64,000 nucleotides of DNA from the NCBI GenBank assembly GCA_027605045.1, contig JAQFWX010000004.1, forward strand, positions 434,001 through 498,000. The letters run 5' to 3'. The position numbers and the translations under genes are program-made. How positions within the stretch are numbered: position 1 is the first letter of the stretch; each line of letters begins with the position of its first letter. Under the pieces are notes generated by a model. The model was not told the DNA's origin and searched no databases. It was given only the letters and a program-made list of their open reading frames with translations. Below are positions 35,455 through 47,656 of this stretch, piece after piece. The DNA comes from Phallus indusiatus. Lineage: Eukaryota; Basidiomycota; Agaricomycetes; Phallales; Phallaceae.

Positions 35455-36410
35455 TTAACTCCTTTTGTGCCGCCGATACGCACCTCAGCTGCCAGGAATT
35501 GTCAGCTTTAAGTCTCAATCACCGGATTTTTGCGACATAATGTTTACGGGCGCTCACCCACTTGAAGCTCCGCCGAGCTCTTTTTCTCCTTAGCCTCTCC
35601 TTTGGTTTTACATTCATTCTTACCGCCATCAAAACAAGCATCTTGTTCAAAAGAATCATAAATGTATTAGTGCATAAGCCTAAGGTACGCTCTTTCTTAG
35701 CCATAGCTCCCTTAATACCATCATTTTACGGGTGTATTTACGAAACTTCCTGACCCTCTTCCCCTTTTGTTCAACCTCTGAAGTTGCAATGCTACCGACG
35801 ATATTTTCGGAGATGCTGAGCTTGTGACTATCCACCCTATAGTAAACGTAACGATATGGCTTCGTTCTCTTCCAAATGTTCGCGATTCGGGACCTTGCAC
35901 TCATACACTGGCATGCGCCTCGACCTGCTGGGAAAGAGCAATCGCCTCTTCGGGTGCGAGTTCGGGATCGTTAATTAATGTTTGTTCCATTTAAGCGTGC
36001 ACTCCAATGTGACGCCGGAGATTTCTGGACCTGTAAGGACCGAACCCCAGCAAGACGCTCCATGGCTTTGGTCGCACAGGTCTCGAAAGAGACATTTCCA
36101 AAAATTCTCTCCTAATATGTTTGTAGAGTCCGAGGACTGACTGATTTTAAATCTTCCTCCTCTATGTGCGATTTCTTCAAAGGAGTTTGATTGGTACCGG
36201 TTGAAACAGTGGTTGATTTTCCCTTCAACGGAGGAATCATAGCTCGCGATCGGGCTGTGTACCTGGTGGTATTCTGGTTTGCGCTTGTGAACAGGTCAGT
36301 TGTAACACCCGATGGTTCGCAATGGATGGTTAGACGTTCTTCCAGACCGAGCTTGTTGCATACACAAATAATGTCATGTTTATATATATACGTGTGTGTG
36401 AATTAACTGC
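35455..36410 (-). pseudogene. Relic of unrecognised gene, left copy
   Basis: Inverted, diverged copy of 53,333-54,350. The minus-strand fragments read SHKLSISENIVGSIAT, then EQKGKRVRKFRKYTRKMMVLRELWLRKSV, in line with the right copy's HKLSIFENIIGSIAA and KELWLRKSVPYAYELIHDSF. Stops and frame changes break both copies. Origin unknown; a transposon-derived or host gene is equally possible. Confidence 0.55.
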
Positions 36411-36978
36411 GTCCCGGAGGGCATAGCCCTATGCGCAGAGACTTTTACTCGAGTGTGCGAGTCGCTCATCAGGCGCCATATTTGTGTCGAACGCCGTAAC
36501 TATGCATTCGCTAAGGTGTAATACCACTTGATAAAGTAAGATCATTGGCTATATCTTATCTTATCGTCTCCGCGGAAAGCCCACACATATCGCATCTAAC
36601 GTGGTAGAGACGCCGCTTGCCCTTCGCAGTTGGCAGTTAAGACCTTTCTATGCACCTATAGTAAATATCTGGAATATTATAACACATTTAAGTCCGGTAT
36701 GGCCTTGGGTAAGCGATCTACTGGCATCTTCGACGTTGGAAACTTGGGATGTAATTAAAATTCAGTAGATAAACCCCCTAGCCTTTTTCGTAGCGGGTGT
36801 CAATCAGTGAGACAGATCAGATTATCCATCTACTTCCATTCTCCTGGAGTCTCCTGACGATCATTTTTTAAGAAGAGATTCTCCAAGAGTTGCTTGGATC
36901 AATTCTTGTTTCATTAAGCAGCGGGAAAGACAAATACATAATTTCTACATTCACTTCTTTCTTGATTATTCAATCTAT
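36411..36978. other. Intergenic, convergent side of FAD monooxygenase 1
   Basis: No gene seen. The segment 36,420-36,850 has no match I noticed elsewhere in the window and probably marks the inner edge of the left duplicated arm. Confidence 0.4.
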
Positions 36979-38829
36979 TCATTGAAAGGCCTCAGCCCTC
37001 AATCTGTCGAACTCTTTCTTCCCTCTCTCAATCTCAGCATCCAAATCGAGTTTCCCCTGCCACAGCCAATTAACAAATCCATTCGCAGTCTCGTTCATAT
37101 TCACATCACTCTTCTTCGCATCCGCATACTCCTCCAACGACTGAAATGCCCGCTTGGCTTCTCGTGTTTTGTGTAGCACTTTCTCAGCCCGTTCTTTACG
37201 AATATATTCGTAGCTTCGTAGAGCGTGTGCAATGTTATGGCGGGCAACGTTTGGGTTTCCGAGGAGATTGGCGAGGATGTAGCCGTCCTGTTTTTTTTGG
37301 AGGGGGGTGTAATGAGGTTGATTGTGAATAGACGACAGTTTGGACGTACCTCGAGACCTTGGCCTCCTCCGGCACCTATGAAAGGAGGCATCGCGTGGGC
37401 CTTGTAAATGTCACGTTATTAAAAGAACAGAAATTTCAGTTTGTAAGTTCGTACCGCATCACCTAATACAGTTACACGACCATGAGACCAATGAGGCATA
37501 GGCTCAACATCGTACAAAGCCCATCTAGACGTCTTCGTGATGGTCTGACGAAACATATATCCATTAGACATAAACATGAAAGAAAAAAAAAGAGGCGCGA
37601 GAGGGCTGGCTGAATAATTGAGATTCACCTTTAGTAAAACCTGAACTTGTTCTTCAAAATCGCTATATTCCTTTAGAAGTATCTCGGGATTTTCTTCGTC
37701 AAATGTCCATTCGCCACTTTTCCATTCGTGATAGCGGTCTGGGTTGCTTGAGTACCCTACGAAGTTGATGTATTTACCGCCTGCGATTGGGTACGTTACG
37801 ATATGCTGTTTATTATATCAGTTCTGAGTGTGTTATGAAGTGAGTGATGGTATTAGTGTAATACCTTGTGAGACCCGCAATACTGTTTTTTTTGGGATGT
37901 GAATTCTGCTATCCAAATTTCTATCATTAAGAAAAAAAATGACCCACTATTTTATGGGCTTTACGAGCTGGATGATCTCCCAGATTCACAGGATCGATAA
38001 GAGAACGGTACACCACCGTACCAGTAAACGTCAACCCCGTCGAATCAACGACATCAGGATCAGAGGTTTTCCATCCCATTTCCTCCAACATCTGCTTCCG
38101 AACGACGCTTTTAATTCCATCAGCTCCGATAAGAGCATGACACGCCGCGACGCTTCCGTCTCTAAAGTGGATCAGGATTTCGTCGTCACTTTGAAGAAGA
38201 TCATGATTTTTATCGCTGGAGTAGCCGACACAGCGTTTGCCATAATGGATGGTCGCGCGGTTTGATTCTTTGAGGATTTCGACAAGCTTGTGGAAAAGAT
38301 CGCCCCTGTGGAAGCCCATTGCACCTGGTGAAGATGTGTAAATGGAAAGAGTCACTAAGGGGAGATGGAAACCACACGAGTGAGAACCATATCGCCTGTA
38401 TCTTTTCCTTCTTTCACATTCGCTCTCCTCAAATACATATGACTCCACTCTAGAAGAATTAGTTGATAAAATCCTCTAAAATTTTTTACATTACGAGTCA
38501 TAGTCACACCTTGAACTCCTGGCGCAATAGCAGCCAATCGCTCCTCAATACCAAGTCTCTTACATACTTCTATACAGGTACCCCATAAAAAAAGTCCAGC
38601 ACCGATTATTTCCGGTTTAGAAGAGCCTTCGTAGATGTCGATTTGGATATTTTCGTAAGGGATTAGAGAGATCGCAGTTATCAGGCCTCCTATTCCTGCG
38701 CCGCTGTTTTATTGTAAAGTGTAGAGCATCATGATGTCAGTCAAACAGGTCAGTGTATGCATATAGAGAATGATTTTTAGCAGGATCTTACATGATAGCG
38801 ACATTGATTTTGTTGGAATCGTCGGACAT
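36979..38829 (-). CDS. Class A FAD-dependent monooxygenase 1 (salicylate-hydroxylase-like)
   Basis: A multi-exon gene starting MSDDSNKINVAI, whose next exon completes the dinucleotide-binding IGAGIGGLITAI. Further blocks: SHMYLRRANVKEGKDTGDMV, AMGFHRGDLFHKLVEIL, the DG motif GADGIKSVVRKQM, and RWALYDVEPMPHWSHGRVTV with GDA, then PPFIGAGGGQGLE as the GD motif binding the flavin pyrophosphate and ribityl. The C-terminal exon ends LDLDAEIERGKKEFDRLRAE. Such enzymes hydroxylate aromatic or other small substrates with NAD(P)H and O2; the substrate is not predictable. It is the paralogue of 44,468-46,260. It points toward SDR-2 across the relic and away from SDR-3, with which it shares a divergent promoter region. 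Confidence 0.85.
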
Positions 38830-39315
38830 CGATCAAAAAAAGCGAAAGCAAGAAATGGATATGTGGAACCCAGCCTTGATATTGCCCGCCGCTCAACCTT
38901 TTTTAAGAAAGCAGTTCTTTTTTTAGGCGGCCGAAGGAATGAACGTGAATGAGAGACTATGAGAGAATGAAGACTAAGATTAGAATTTGATTCGGTGATC
39001 GTCGGTCGTGCTTTCTGCATGGTCGTCTATGATCGCGTGGATTCGCTCTCACTGTCACTGTCGTCACCGCTTTACAAAGACATGTTCGGGATTGTATGAC
39101 CTTTTTCCGGCGTTGGCTAGCCGTTACGCGTGTGAGAGGGTGAGAGGTCTACTCCGCGGATCCGTTCATTACGCGCGTTTTGCGTACACACCTCAACGTA
39201 ATGCGACTACGTGTTCAGATGGTGATAAAAGGCAGATCCAACCTTCGTCATCACACACAGAACCTTTGATTTAATATCCTACAAACCATTAAGAGGATTG
39301 AATCGCGATCGCGAA
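38830..39315. other. Divergent promoter region of FAD monooxygenase 1 and SDR-3
   Basis: A 486-base gap between two start codons. It holds ACGCG-rich DNA (39,120-39,200) including TTACGCGTG, ACGCGCG and TGCGTACAC, but not the full 23-base SDR element. An in-frame Met at 39,298 is an alternative SDR-3 start. Confidence 0.5.
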
Positions 39316-40439
39316 ATGGCGCTGGCAACTCTTGAAGATAAATCAGTGCTCGTTATCGGTGGCTCATCAGGAATGGGATTCGGGGTCGCCGCAGCATCAC
39401 TCAAATCGTTCGCTCGATGCGTTATCATCGCTTCGTCGAATAAAGCTCGAGTGGATAATGCTGTTAAACGGCTTACAGAAGGGAATTTCGGTTCAGGGAA
39501 GGTTAAGGGGTTTGTTGTTGATGTCTGTAGTGAGGCGTCTGTAAAAGAGTTGTTTGAGAGTTTGAAAAGGGAGTTGGATGACGTGGATCATGTTGTGTTT
39601 ACCGTTGGTAAACTTGATCAGAGATTTCCGTTTCCGGATGTTGATATTAAGGCTGCTAAAGGTTTGAAGTCTTCATTATGTCTCTTTTTTCCGTCTGGAT
39701 GTTGTTTATATTTTATAGAGTCAATGGATATGAAATTGTGGGGCGCCGCTATCGTGGCTAAATATGCCAAAATCCGTCAGGGGGGATCAATCACATTTAC
39801 AAGCGGTTCGTAACTTCTTGTTCCCTCTCTCCCCTGATATTTTCACTGATATTTTGTTTAGGGACTTTTGGTATTCGACCAGCTGCTGCGCATGCCATCG
39901 GTGCGGCGGCCAACGGAAGTCTTCACAGCCTTGCCAAAGGATTGGCTATCGATCTTGCCCCTATACGCGTCAATGTAATTTGTCCTGGTGCTGTAAGCCC
40001 TATATTTCCATCTTCTTTTCTGGTACTATTAACTCCATTATTTATTATATTAAGACTCGGACCGAGGTACGCATTGAGTGCATTTCTGCATATATCATTC
40101 CTTGTCACGGATCGCGATTTTGATTTTCAATTTCATTGTTCAGTTTTGGGACTCTCTTCCGCCGGCAGTTGTAGAAAACATAATAGCTACTCTCCCTCAA
40201 AAGTTACTCGTTAACGATGTTGGAACTCCCGAACAGGTGAATCTCATTTATTTTTTATAGGCTTCCCGAGTTTCTTCTCATTATCTTGGCCTCTCAAGCT
40301 GGCGGAAGCCTTTTTATTCTGTATGAAGTGGGTAGCCATGTTCTCATTTTTTGAAACGAATCAACGAAGGTTGGTTTTTAGATGCAATTACATTACGGGA
40401 CAAATTATTGTAGTTGACGGAGGATATCTCCTCGGTTAA
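39316..40439 (+). CDS. SDR-like protein 3 (divergent)
   Basis: The same seven-exon plan as the other SDR genes, with the micro-exon now TRTE. The start MALATLEDKSVLVIGGSSGM fits the family. It is the most diverged member: the nucleotide loop is GGSSGMGFG, the catalytic region is GIRPAAAHAIGAAANGSLHS followed by LAKGLAIDLAPIRVN, and the C-terminus is shorter (GQIIVVDGGYLLG). No Tyr-xxx-Lys. It sits in the centre of the palindromic cluster without a mirror partner, so it may be the founder or an early branch. An in-frame upstream Met (39,298) would add six residues. Confidence 0.82.
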
Positions 40440-42405
40440 CTATTTGAGGAAGCTCTCAGAAGACTATTTATAAAAGAACCTTTTATTATTTGCTTCTGAT
40501 GGGGTTTTAGCGCAATTGAAGAACTCGAGTGACTGTTTTGAATGCCTGAGAACCCGGAAGACGAGTCACATCCACACTTCCGCTCGGAATCACAACCATA
40601 AGAAAAGGTTGATTCATCAAAATTTTGATGATCTTTCTGTGATACTGTCGACTTATGCCATCAACCAAATGAGTAAGGAAGGAGAGTGACCGCAGTTGCA
40701 TGTTGAGCATTATAAAGCACCGAGATGGTTCATCGGTTGCCGGCCGCCGGTGACGCGTATACATACGTTCGTGCGTCGTGCAACAGAACGAGATGAGATG
40801 TTATACAAAGGTATCAGCCTTCTTTTATAAAAACAAATGAGGAACCAGATAGAGATCTTCTATGTTGAGAATCAAGATAAACATGACGGCTTCTTGGTAC
40901 TACATACTTCTTCTTGCTAGTGCCAGTGCCAGTGCCAGCTGTCAGAAATGGGGGTTTTTCTTTCACCGTATTTCTACTCAGAAGTATAGCACAGCATTTA
41001 CAGAATAAGTTGAGTTGTTCAGGTGCATGTGCGAATGTATTAAATGTATGATGTATTGTGTTGTCTCTGAAGATCTCTGTTGTGGACTGCGATTGGGTCG
41101 CAGGCTCGCAGCTCGACTCCTGGGCTTTACCAGTGGAGGTGGTCAACAAATAAGTAACGAATTTTTTTTTTGATGAGCTGGAGATAGTATGGTACCGTGC
41201 ACGTGTACCTTTTATCTTTTTCGAGATGCGGGGCCGAAAGATGAAAATCAAAAGATCAGCTAAGATAGTTGTGGTAGAGTCATACGCAAGGACCAGCAAT
41301 CATCTCAAAAGAACGGATCATCATGGTAAACATGGATACAATTGGTGCGACATGAGATTTAAAAGTGGGTGCGTTGGAGCCTTGTTGGAGCTTGGTACCA
41401 TGTAATACACATACTTACATATTTTCATTTTGGTATCAAGCGCACCGGATCTATAATCGGATCTAGCGGCAGATTGATTTGTATGGCTCGTTTATTTTTA
41501 AAAAAACACGCGCGCCCTGTGTTTAAATTGGCAGATATCTTGACAGGTCGAGAGATAGACGGTTCTATATACGGTGTGATTCTCCCACAAATGAATCCTG
41601 CGTATTGCTCCTAATCTGCCATGAAGGGATAGATATGATATGAAGATAGGAGAATTAGGCCAACAATGCACCGGTACAGCCTGGTACAGCATGTGCGCAA
41701 CTTCTTTCCGAAAACCCTTCTCAAGTTAATTGTTATGTATACAGACGATAGTGGCTCAATACGGCTGTAAGTACAAAGGGGAAGGGTGCAATGAATTTGA
41801 AAAAGAAAGCTGGGATGGGTTATACCATAGAAATGATTTTTTGATGCGCTCGTGCTTACTGTTATCTGCGAATTAGATGAAGAGAGAGTCGCTGCCCTTA
41901 GGGACAGGGAGAAATAGACACATATTGTCATTGTCCCATAATCTTTTATTATACGCGGTTGTCATCGTTTATATTATCCAGTATCTATTGTTTCTACTCG
42001 TCTGGCAACTGGCGGTGCCGTGTCGATTCCATATATTATGGTTGTGTGATTACGTAATCTGACTTACAGCAACGCCCTTTAAACCCTTTGCCCAGAGGAG
42101 AGAGGGGATTACACCCATGGACGAGAAAAAAAAACACCCTTTGCCCAACCCAGAAAATTATACAAAAATGGGATTCCAGCTCCGCCCCGTAACCAGTATT
42201 ACTTCCTTGTCCACTTACTACTCACTACTACTCACTACTACCACTCTCTGTCCTCGACGCTTCCTCGTGTCCTCTTCTCTCGTCATCCTCCCCGTCTATA
42301 CATTTCATATAACTCACAGTCAGTGTTCTCATCCATTCACGACGTCACCTTTCATTTCGTATCATCTAACCGCGTGTTCTTTTTTTGTTTCTTATTTTGC
42401 ACCAG
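40440..42405. other. Intergenic centre of the cluster; 14-3-3 promoter at its end
   Basis: No supported gene. A minus-strand frame at 40,507-40,764 ends with a plausible MVVIPSGSVDVTRLPGSQAF but has no family. Short GTGCCA triplication at 40,918-40,938. From 42,170 to 42,400 pyrimidine-rich DNA with an ACTACT/CTCACT run fits the 5' UTR of the highly expressed 14-3-3 gene. Confidence 0.45.
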
Positions 42406-43457
42406 ATGGTTGAAACCCGCGAAGACTCAGTTTACCTCGCCAAGCTTGCCGAGCAAGCTGAACGCTATGAAGGCGCGTTTACAGTATTCCCTACCATTTC
42501 AAGCAGCCCATACTGACGCGTCCGATCATACTTTTTAGAGATGGTCGAGAACATGAAGCGCGTCGCCTCGTCCGACCAAGAATTGACTGTTGAAGAACGT
42601 AACCTTTTGTCTGTTGCCTACAAAAACGTCATCGGAGCGCGTCGTGCTTCGTGGCGTATCGTCTCCTCGATTGAACAGAAAGAGGAGAGCAAGGGCAATG
42701 AACAACAGGTCACCATGATCAAGACTTACCGTGAAAAGATTGAAAGCGAATTGGCCAAAATTTGCGAAGACATCCTCTACGTTCTCGACAAGCACCTTAT
42801 CCCAAGTGCTGCCTCCGGAGAATCGAAAGTCTTCTATCACAAAATGTATGTCCCTCTCCACTTTGCATTTTGATGTCATAAGGACGTAACGCAATTGTTA
42901 CGCTCCAAAACCTAAAAACCCTATACATTTCCGGCGCTAAATTACCTAATTTAGGATGGGTGACTACCACCGTTACTTGGCTGAATTTGCTACCGGCGAC
43001 AAACGCAAAGAAAGCGCGGACAAGTCGTTAGAATCGTACAAGGCTGCTTCAGACGTCGCCGTCACCGAATTGCCCCCAACACATCCCATTCGTCTCGGTC
43101 TTGCTCTCAACTTCTCAGTCTTCTACTACGAAATCCTTAACAGCCCAGACAGGTAACGTGACCTTAGTTGTCCCCACTTTTGAAATTATTGACGTCGTTG
43201 TTAAGGGCGTGCCACCTCGCTAAGCAAGCTTTCGATGATGCCATTGCCGAGCTCGACACCCTTTCGGAAGAAAGCTACAAGGACTCCACTCTCATCATGC
43301 AATTGCTCCGGGATAACCTTACATTGTGGACCTCAGACATGCAAGACTCCGGTACGAACATTCTTTCCCAATATTTCTTTTTTGAGACTTACCTTGTACT
43401 ACAGACAAGCCTGATGCTAAGGATGATGCTGTTGAAGGTGCCGCCGATGCAGAATAA
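42406..43457 (+). CDS. BMH1: 14-3-3 protein
   Basis: Five exons (42,406-42,472, 42,539-42,845, 42,955-43,152, 43,206-43,351, 43,405-43,457) join to 256 residues. The phosphopeptide-binding helices are unmistakable: [74 protein letters not shown] and [20 protein letters not shown]. The acidic tail AVEGAADAE is variable in the family. 14-3-3 dimers bind phosphoserine proteins in signalling and cell-cycle control. The first intron (42,473-42,538) starts with GC rather than GT; a GT donor five bases on would break the frame. It is a housekeeping gene in the middle of an accessory cluster. Confidence 0.95.
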
Positions 43458-44467
43458 ATTGGTCGTTAATTGAACATGGATCCGAATTTCTTATTTTAAT
43501 CGTTTTTTTTTCCTCTCTTCCAGCATATATACATAATATCTGCGCTCACAGCGAACACAACCCTTAAATCCCATTTCTCTTCCCTTAATCTCGTCACCAT
43601 CACCTCTCCTACCGTTTTCGTCGAGACGATTTCTTATACAATAGGAACGCCTCTCCTTGCTTCCTCACTTCCATCATTACACCTGTGGGTTTTAAACAAT
43701 TTAAGCAGTAATTGGCGGTTGTATAGAAAAAATGATATAAACTGGTTTGAGTAAAAAAGAAAACTGTTGATAATATATTCATTAACCCGTCCTGTTCTTT
43801 CTTCTTCTCTTTTTGCATCCCCACCTCTCAACACTATCTTTTTTTTTTCCAATTTTTCTTTTTTTGTTATTCTTTCGACTGTTTCTTTCCTTTTATCTTT
43901 TCCTTTTCTCTTTCTCTTAATGTCAATTATCTCTGGTATGCAGAAATACAAAAGCAATCTTTGACGTTAAGTTTTTGCAGTGACATCAACGTATCATTTG
44001 TAAGTTTGTGGAAGGTGGGTGTCAGAAGGAATTGTCTTAACTCGGGGTGATTGAACGTTGTTGAAGTATGGCTGATACGCATAATCTTCAAGAGCTTGCT
44101 AACTGTACATGTGTAGAATACGAGCGCATGGACAATGCGAAGGATTGTGATTATTTTTATAACGGCGTCCGTCGGTTTTCCGCGGAGATATATCGATGGT
44201 CATTACAATATGCCGGGGACGTCGACCTTGCCAAGCTTGTCCTTTGTAAAGCGGTGACGAGGTTGCGGCGTTCGACATAAGACGAGGCAAGTCATAGCTG
44301 CATCCCCGAAATTTACATGACCAACACATTGTTCCTAACCTGAACTAGAGGTATTTTTAAACCAACGTATCCTAATTTAAATTGATTGGAGGAACACACA
44401 CAAAAGACTCCATCTCAGGACTAGAATTTCAATTCAACTCAGCCTTCCTTCACATTATTACTTGACG
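43458..44467. other. Intergenic after 14-3-3, with one possible small gene
   Basis: T-rich 3' flank of 14-3-3 up to about 43,960 (long pyrimidine tracts at 43,790-43,920). A 70-residue + frame at 44,068-44,280, MADTHNLQELANCTCVEYER with a Trp/Tyr-rich middle, has a protein-like composition but no recognised family and no mirror copy; it might be a small hypothetical gene. Confidence 0.4.
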
Positions 44468-46260
44468 ATGTCTTCTGACGAATCTAAAATCAATGTTGCT
44501 ATCGTGTACGTCCTTCCTTTCCTTCCTGCCATAGTCATTCTTATATGCATAATTGATGATGATCTCTCTTGATCTAATTTAGCGGCGGAGGAATAGGAGG
44601 CGTAATATTCGCTATTTGTTTAGCACCTTTTCAAAACATTCAAATCGATATCTACGAAGGTGCGCAGAAGTTCGAGACACTCGGTGCTGGATTGGGATTA
44701 TGGGGAACTTGTATCGATGTAATGAAGAAGCTTGGTCTTGAGGAACGGTTAACGGCTATTGCACCTGCAGTCGAAGGTAACAAAAAAAAATGAGAAATTT
44801 ATCTTTGAATTTCGTTCTCTAATTCAAAGTTATAGATCCTAGTCATATGTATTTGAGAAAGGCGAATCTACCGGAAGGAAGAGATATGGGAGATATGGTT
44901 CTCTCTCGTATGTAACACCACATCATATACATGCACATTCTCTCTCTCTCTTACACCTTGCACTCCATCCACCTTCAAAAGGTGTAATGGGTTTTCACAG
45001 AGGCATGCTTCTCGATCATCTAGTCAAGATCCTCGGGGAAACAAACAGAGCAACCATTAACTTTGGCAAACGCTGCGTTAGCTACTCCAACAACAGCAAC
45101 AACGATAACGATAATGAGGAAATAACAATCACGTTTAAAGACGGAAGCACTGCGACGTGTCATGCGCTTGTTGGAGCTGATGGAATTAAAAGTGCCGTGA
45201 GGAAACGGATGTTTGAGGAGATGGGATGGAAGACGCCTGATCCCGACGTTGTCGACTCGTCTGGTTTGAGGTTTACCGGCACGGTGGCGTACCGTGCTCT
45301 TATTAACCCGGAGAACATTGGAGATCATCCGGCTCGGAAAGCCAACAAACAATATTGCGGGTCTCACAAGGTGAATGGAATGAATGAATGTGTTCCGCAT
45401 TTTTGGATTTTTTTCAGTTCTGACGACTCGGACAATTTTTCAACCTGATAACAGCATATCGGAACGTTTCCAATCGCGGGTGGCAAATTTATCAATATTG
45501 TTGCGTATACGAGTAACCCGGATCGCTACCACGAATGGAAAACCGGTGAATGGACATATGACGAAGAAAGTACCGACGTCCTCTTCAAAGAATATAGCGA
45601 TTTCGAAGATCAAGTACAGGTTTTACTGAAAGTGAGCATTATAAATATTATTTTTTTTCCCTCTGACATATATGTTCAATTTCTTTGGGATTCTGGTTTT
45701 TGTTTAGGCGGTCACCGGGACATCCAGATGGGCATTGTATGAAGTCGAGCCTATGCCTCATTGGTCTCACGGTCGTGTAACTTTGTTGGGCGATGCGGTA
45801 ATAAATAATAAACATGTTCTTCAAAAAGTTTTCATTTTTGTGACGATCTTTATTAGGCACACGGTATGCCACCTTTCACTGGTGCTGGAGGGGGCCAAGG
45901 CTTTGAGGTACGTTATACAAGTGTTCAGGCTTTACATTCCTTTCAAACGACATTTATCACCAGGACGCCTACATTCTCGCCCAACTCCTCGGAAACCCCA
46001 CCATAACCCGCAAGAATATCTCTTACGCTCTTCAAAGCTATGAATACATCCGAAAACCTCGGACCGACAAGATTTTAGAGTATACGAGAGAAGCCAAGCG
46101 CGTTTGGCAAGCGTTGGATGAGTATGCGGATGTCAGCGACGAGCAAGTCAATGAGGCTGCGAATAGGTTTGTGAATTGGCTTTGGCAAGGGAAACTTGAC
46201 CTGGATGCGGAGGTTGAGAGAGGAAAGAAAGAGTTTGATCGATTAAGGGCTGAGGCCTAA
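44468..46260 (+). CDS. Class A FAD-dependent monooxygenase 2 (salicylate-hydroxylase-like)
   Basis: Starts MSSDESKINVAIV; the second exon gives GGGIGGVIFAICLAPF, a canonical GxGxxG. Intact exons follow with DPSHMYLRKANLPEGRDMGD, VMGFHRGMLLDHLVKILGET, GADGIKSAVRKRMFEEMGWK, IGTFPIAGGKFINIVAYTS, RWALYEVEPMPHWSHGRVTL and GDAAHGMPPFTGAGGGQGFE, ending LRAEA at 46,260. An Asn/Asp-rich insert (SNNSNNDNDNEE) lies before the DG motif. It differs from copy 1 in that loop and in GGGIGG against GAGIGG. Convergent with SDR-4, stops 164 bases apart, mirroring copy 1 on the other arm. Substrate unknown; coupling to the peptide genes is only positional. Confidence 0.87.
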
Positions 46261-46424
46261 TGATAGGGTTATTTATTTTATAGGACATATTGACACAGGT
46301 AGTTTGAGGAGTTTGTAACATAATGAAACTGAAACTAAACTGAAACTTTACACGACGCAAAACCAGCAATGAATTCAGTGCTACAGGTATACAAAGAAGA
46401 CCCGGGCTCGAGCTCTGCAGAAGT

Positions 46425-47531
46425 TTAAATTTGAGGCTTGAGAATTTGTCCACCATCAACCACAACGTATTGCCCGGTAATATAGCTGCATCTAAGAAAG
46501 GTGTTTCGAACGAGTTTCGTTTTATGATTAAAAGAAGTGCACTTACTTCATACAGAACAAATAAGCCTCAGCGATCTAATGTAAAATAGGATGAGCAATT
46601 AGACCGGTAGATAGATTACATATCATGTTTGAAGATACATACCTCATCAGGCATTCCAACATGTTGGACAAGCATTTCAGGACCACCGTTGTCTAAGAAC
46701 CTTTCCCTCAAAGCTTGCGGGAAGTCATTCCATATCTGTACAGTGTGTAGGAGAATGATAGAGAAACATCTGATTCGCTCCAACAACATACCTCTGTTTT
46801 GATCTTTTGAGTATTAATGAAAGATTGAAAAAAACGTCAGAATGCACTTGCGGAAAAAGAACAAACAACCTGAACTTACAACACCAGGGCAAATAGCATT
46901 GACACGGATTGGAGCGAGATCAACAGCCAGTCCTCGAGTCAGGCCTTCGAGACTCGAAATAATACCAGCTGCGAAGGACATTGTAGGCCTAGGTTTTATG
47001 GACGCTATTCCTATAGAAACAATTTAGATTTTCTTCAGACAGTCTGCAAAAAAAGAATCACGGACCCCCGGTAAATGTCAAGGACCCTCCAGGACGGATT
47101 TTTGCGAATTTCGCTATGGCGACTAATGCCCATATTCTACCATCGAAAAAGCCTACATCGGATTTTGATTATGTATACAATAAAGGATGGAAATAGAATA
47201 TACCTCTGGCAGACTCAATATCGACACTAGGGAAATTCATTTTTCCGCCAATTCGTCCACTTGTTACCACGAGATGATCTACCTCCCCGACCTCCTCCAG
47301 AAGTCTTTTCAGAGAGTCTTCCTTCTCCGCATCAACAACATGACCTTTGATCTGTCCAGGTCCAAGCTTTGCCTCCGTCAGTCTCTTGACCGCATTCTGA
47401 ACACGGTCTTTGTTTGAAGAAGCGACAATGACAGTTTGGGCAAGAGACTTGAGAGAAGCTTCTGCAACCCCGAAGCCTATACCAGAGGTACCACCAATGA
47501 TCAGGACGGTTTTGTTCTCAAGAGTTGCCAT
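46425..47531 (-). CDS. SDR-like protein 4
   Basis: Seven intact exons from MATLENKTVLIIGGTSGIGF to GGQILKPQI. The micro-exon reads IKTE. The region of the missing Tyr-xxx-Lys is TMSFAAGIISSLEGLTRG. It differs from SDR-5 mainly in the C-terminal third (RFLDNGGPEMLVQHVG against KFLDNGSSNMLVQHVG), while exon 1 is almost identical, which suggests recent duplication or gene conversion of the 5' half. Confidence 0.85.
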
Positions 47532-47633
47532 TTTTACTCAATAACTTCGACCTTGGCCTCATTATATATACGTACGAACGCCAACGTCTCACCTAACACG
47601 AAGAAATTATGTTCAACATCATCATCAGTTAGC

Positions 47634-47656
47634 ATGCCGACCCATTGACGCGTACA
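47634..47656 (-). promoter_or_regulatory. SDR-promoter element before SDR-4
   Basis: Reverse complement gives TGTACGCGTCAATGGGTCGG followed by CAT, identical to the first element before SDR-1, ending about 102 bases before the start codon. Confidence 0.7.

Noticed and set aside
40507..40764. 85-residue minus frame ending with a plausible VVIPSGSVDVTRLPGS
   Set aside because: No family, no mirror copy, no splice partner found; could be chance.
40814..41299. 161-residue minus frame
   Set aside because: Composition and low-complexity parts (GTGTGTSKKK from a GTGCCA repeat) look like chance; no motif.
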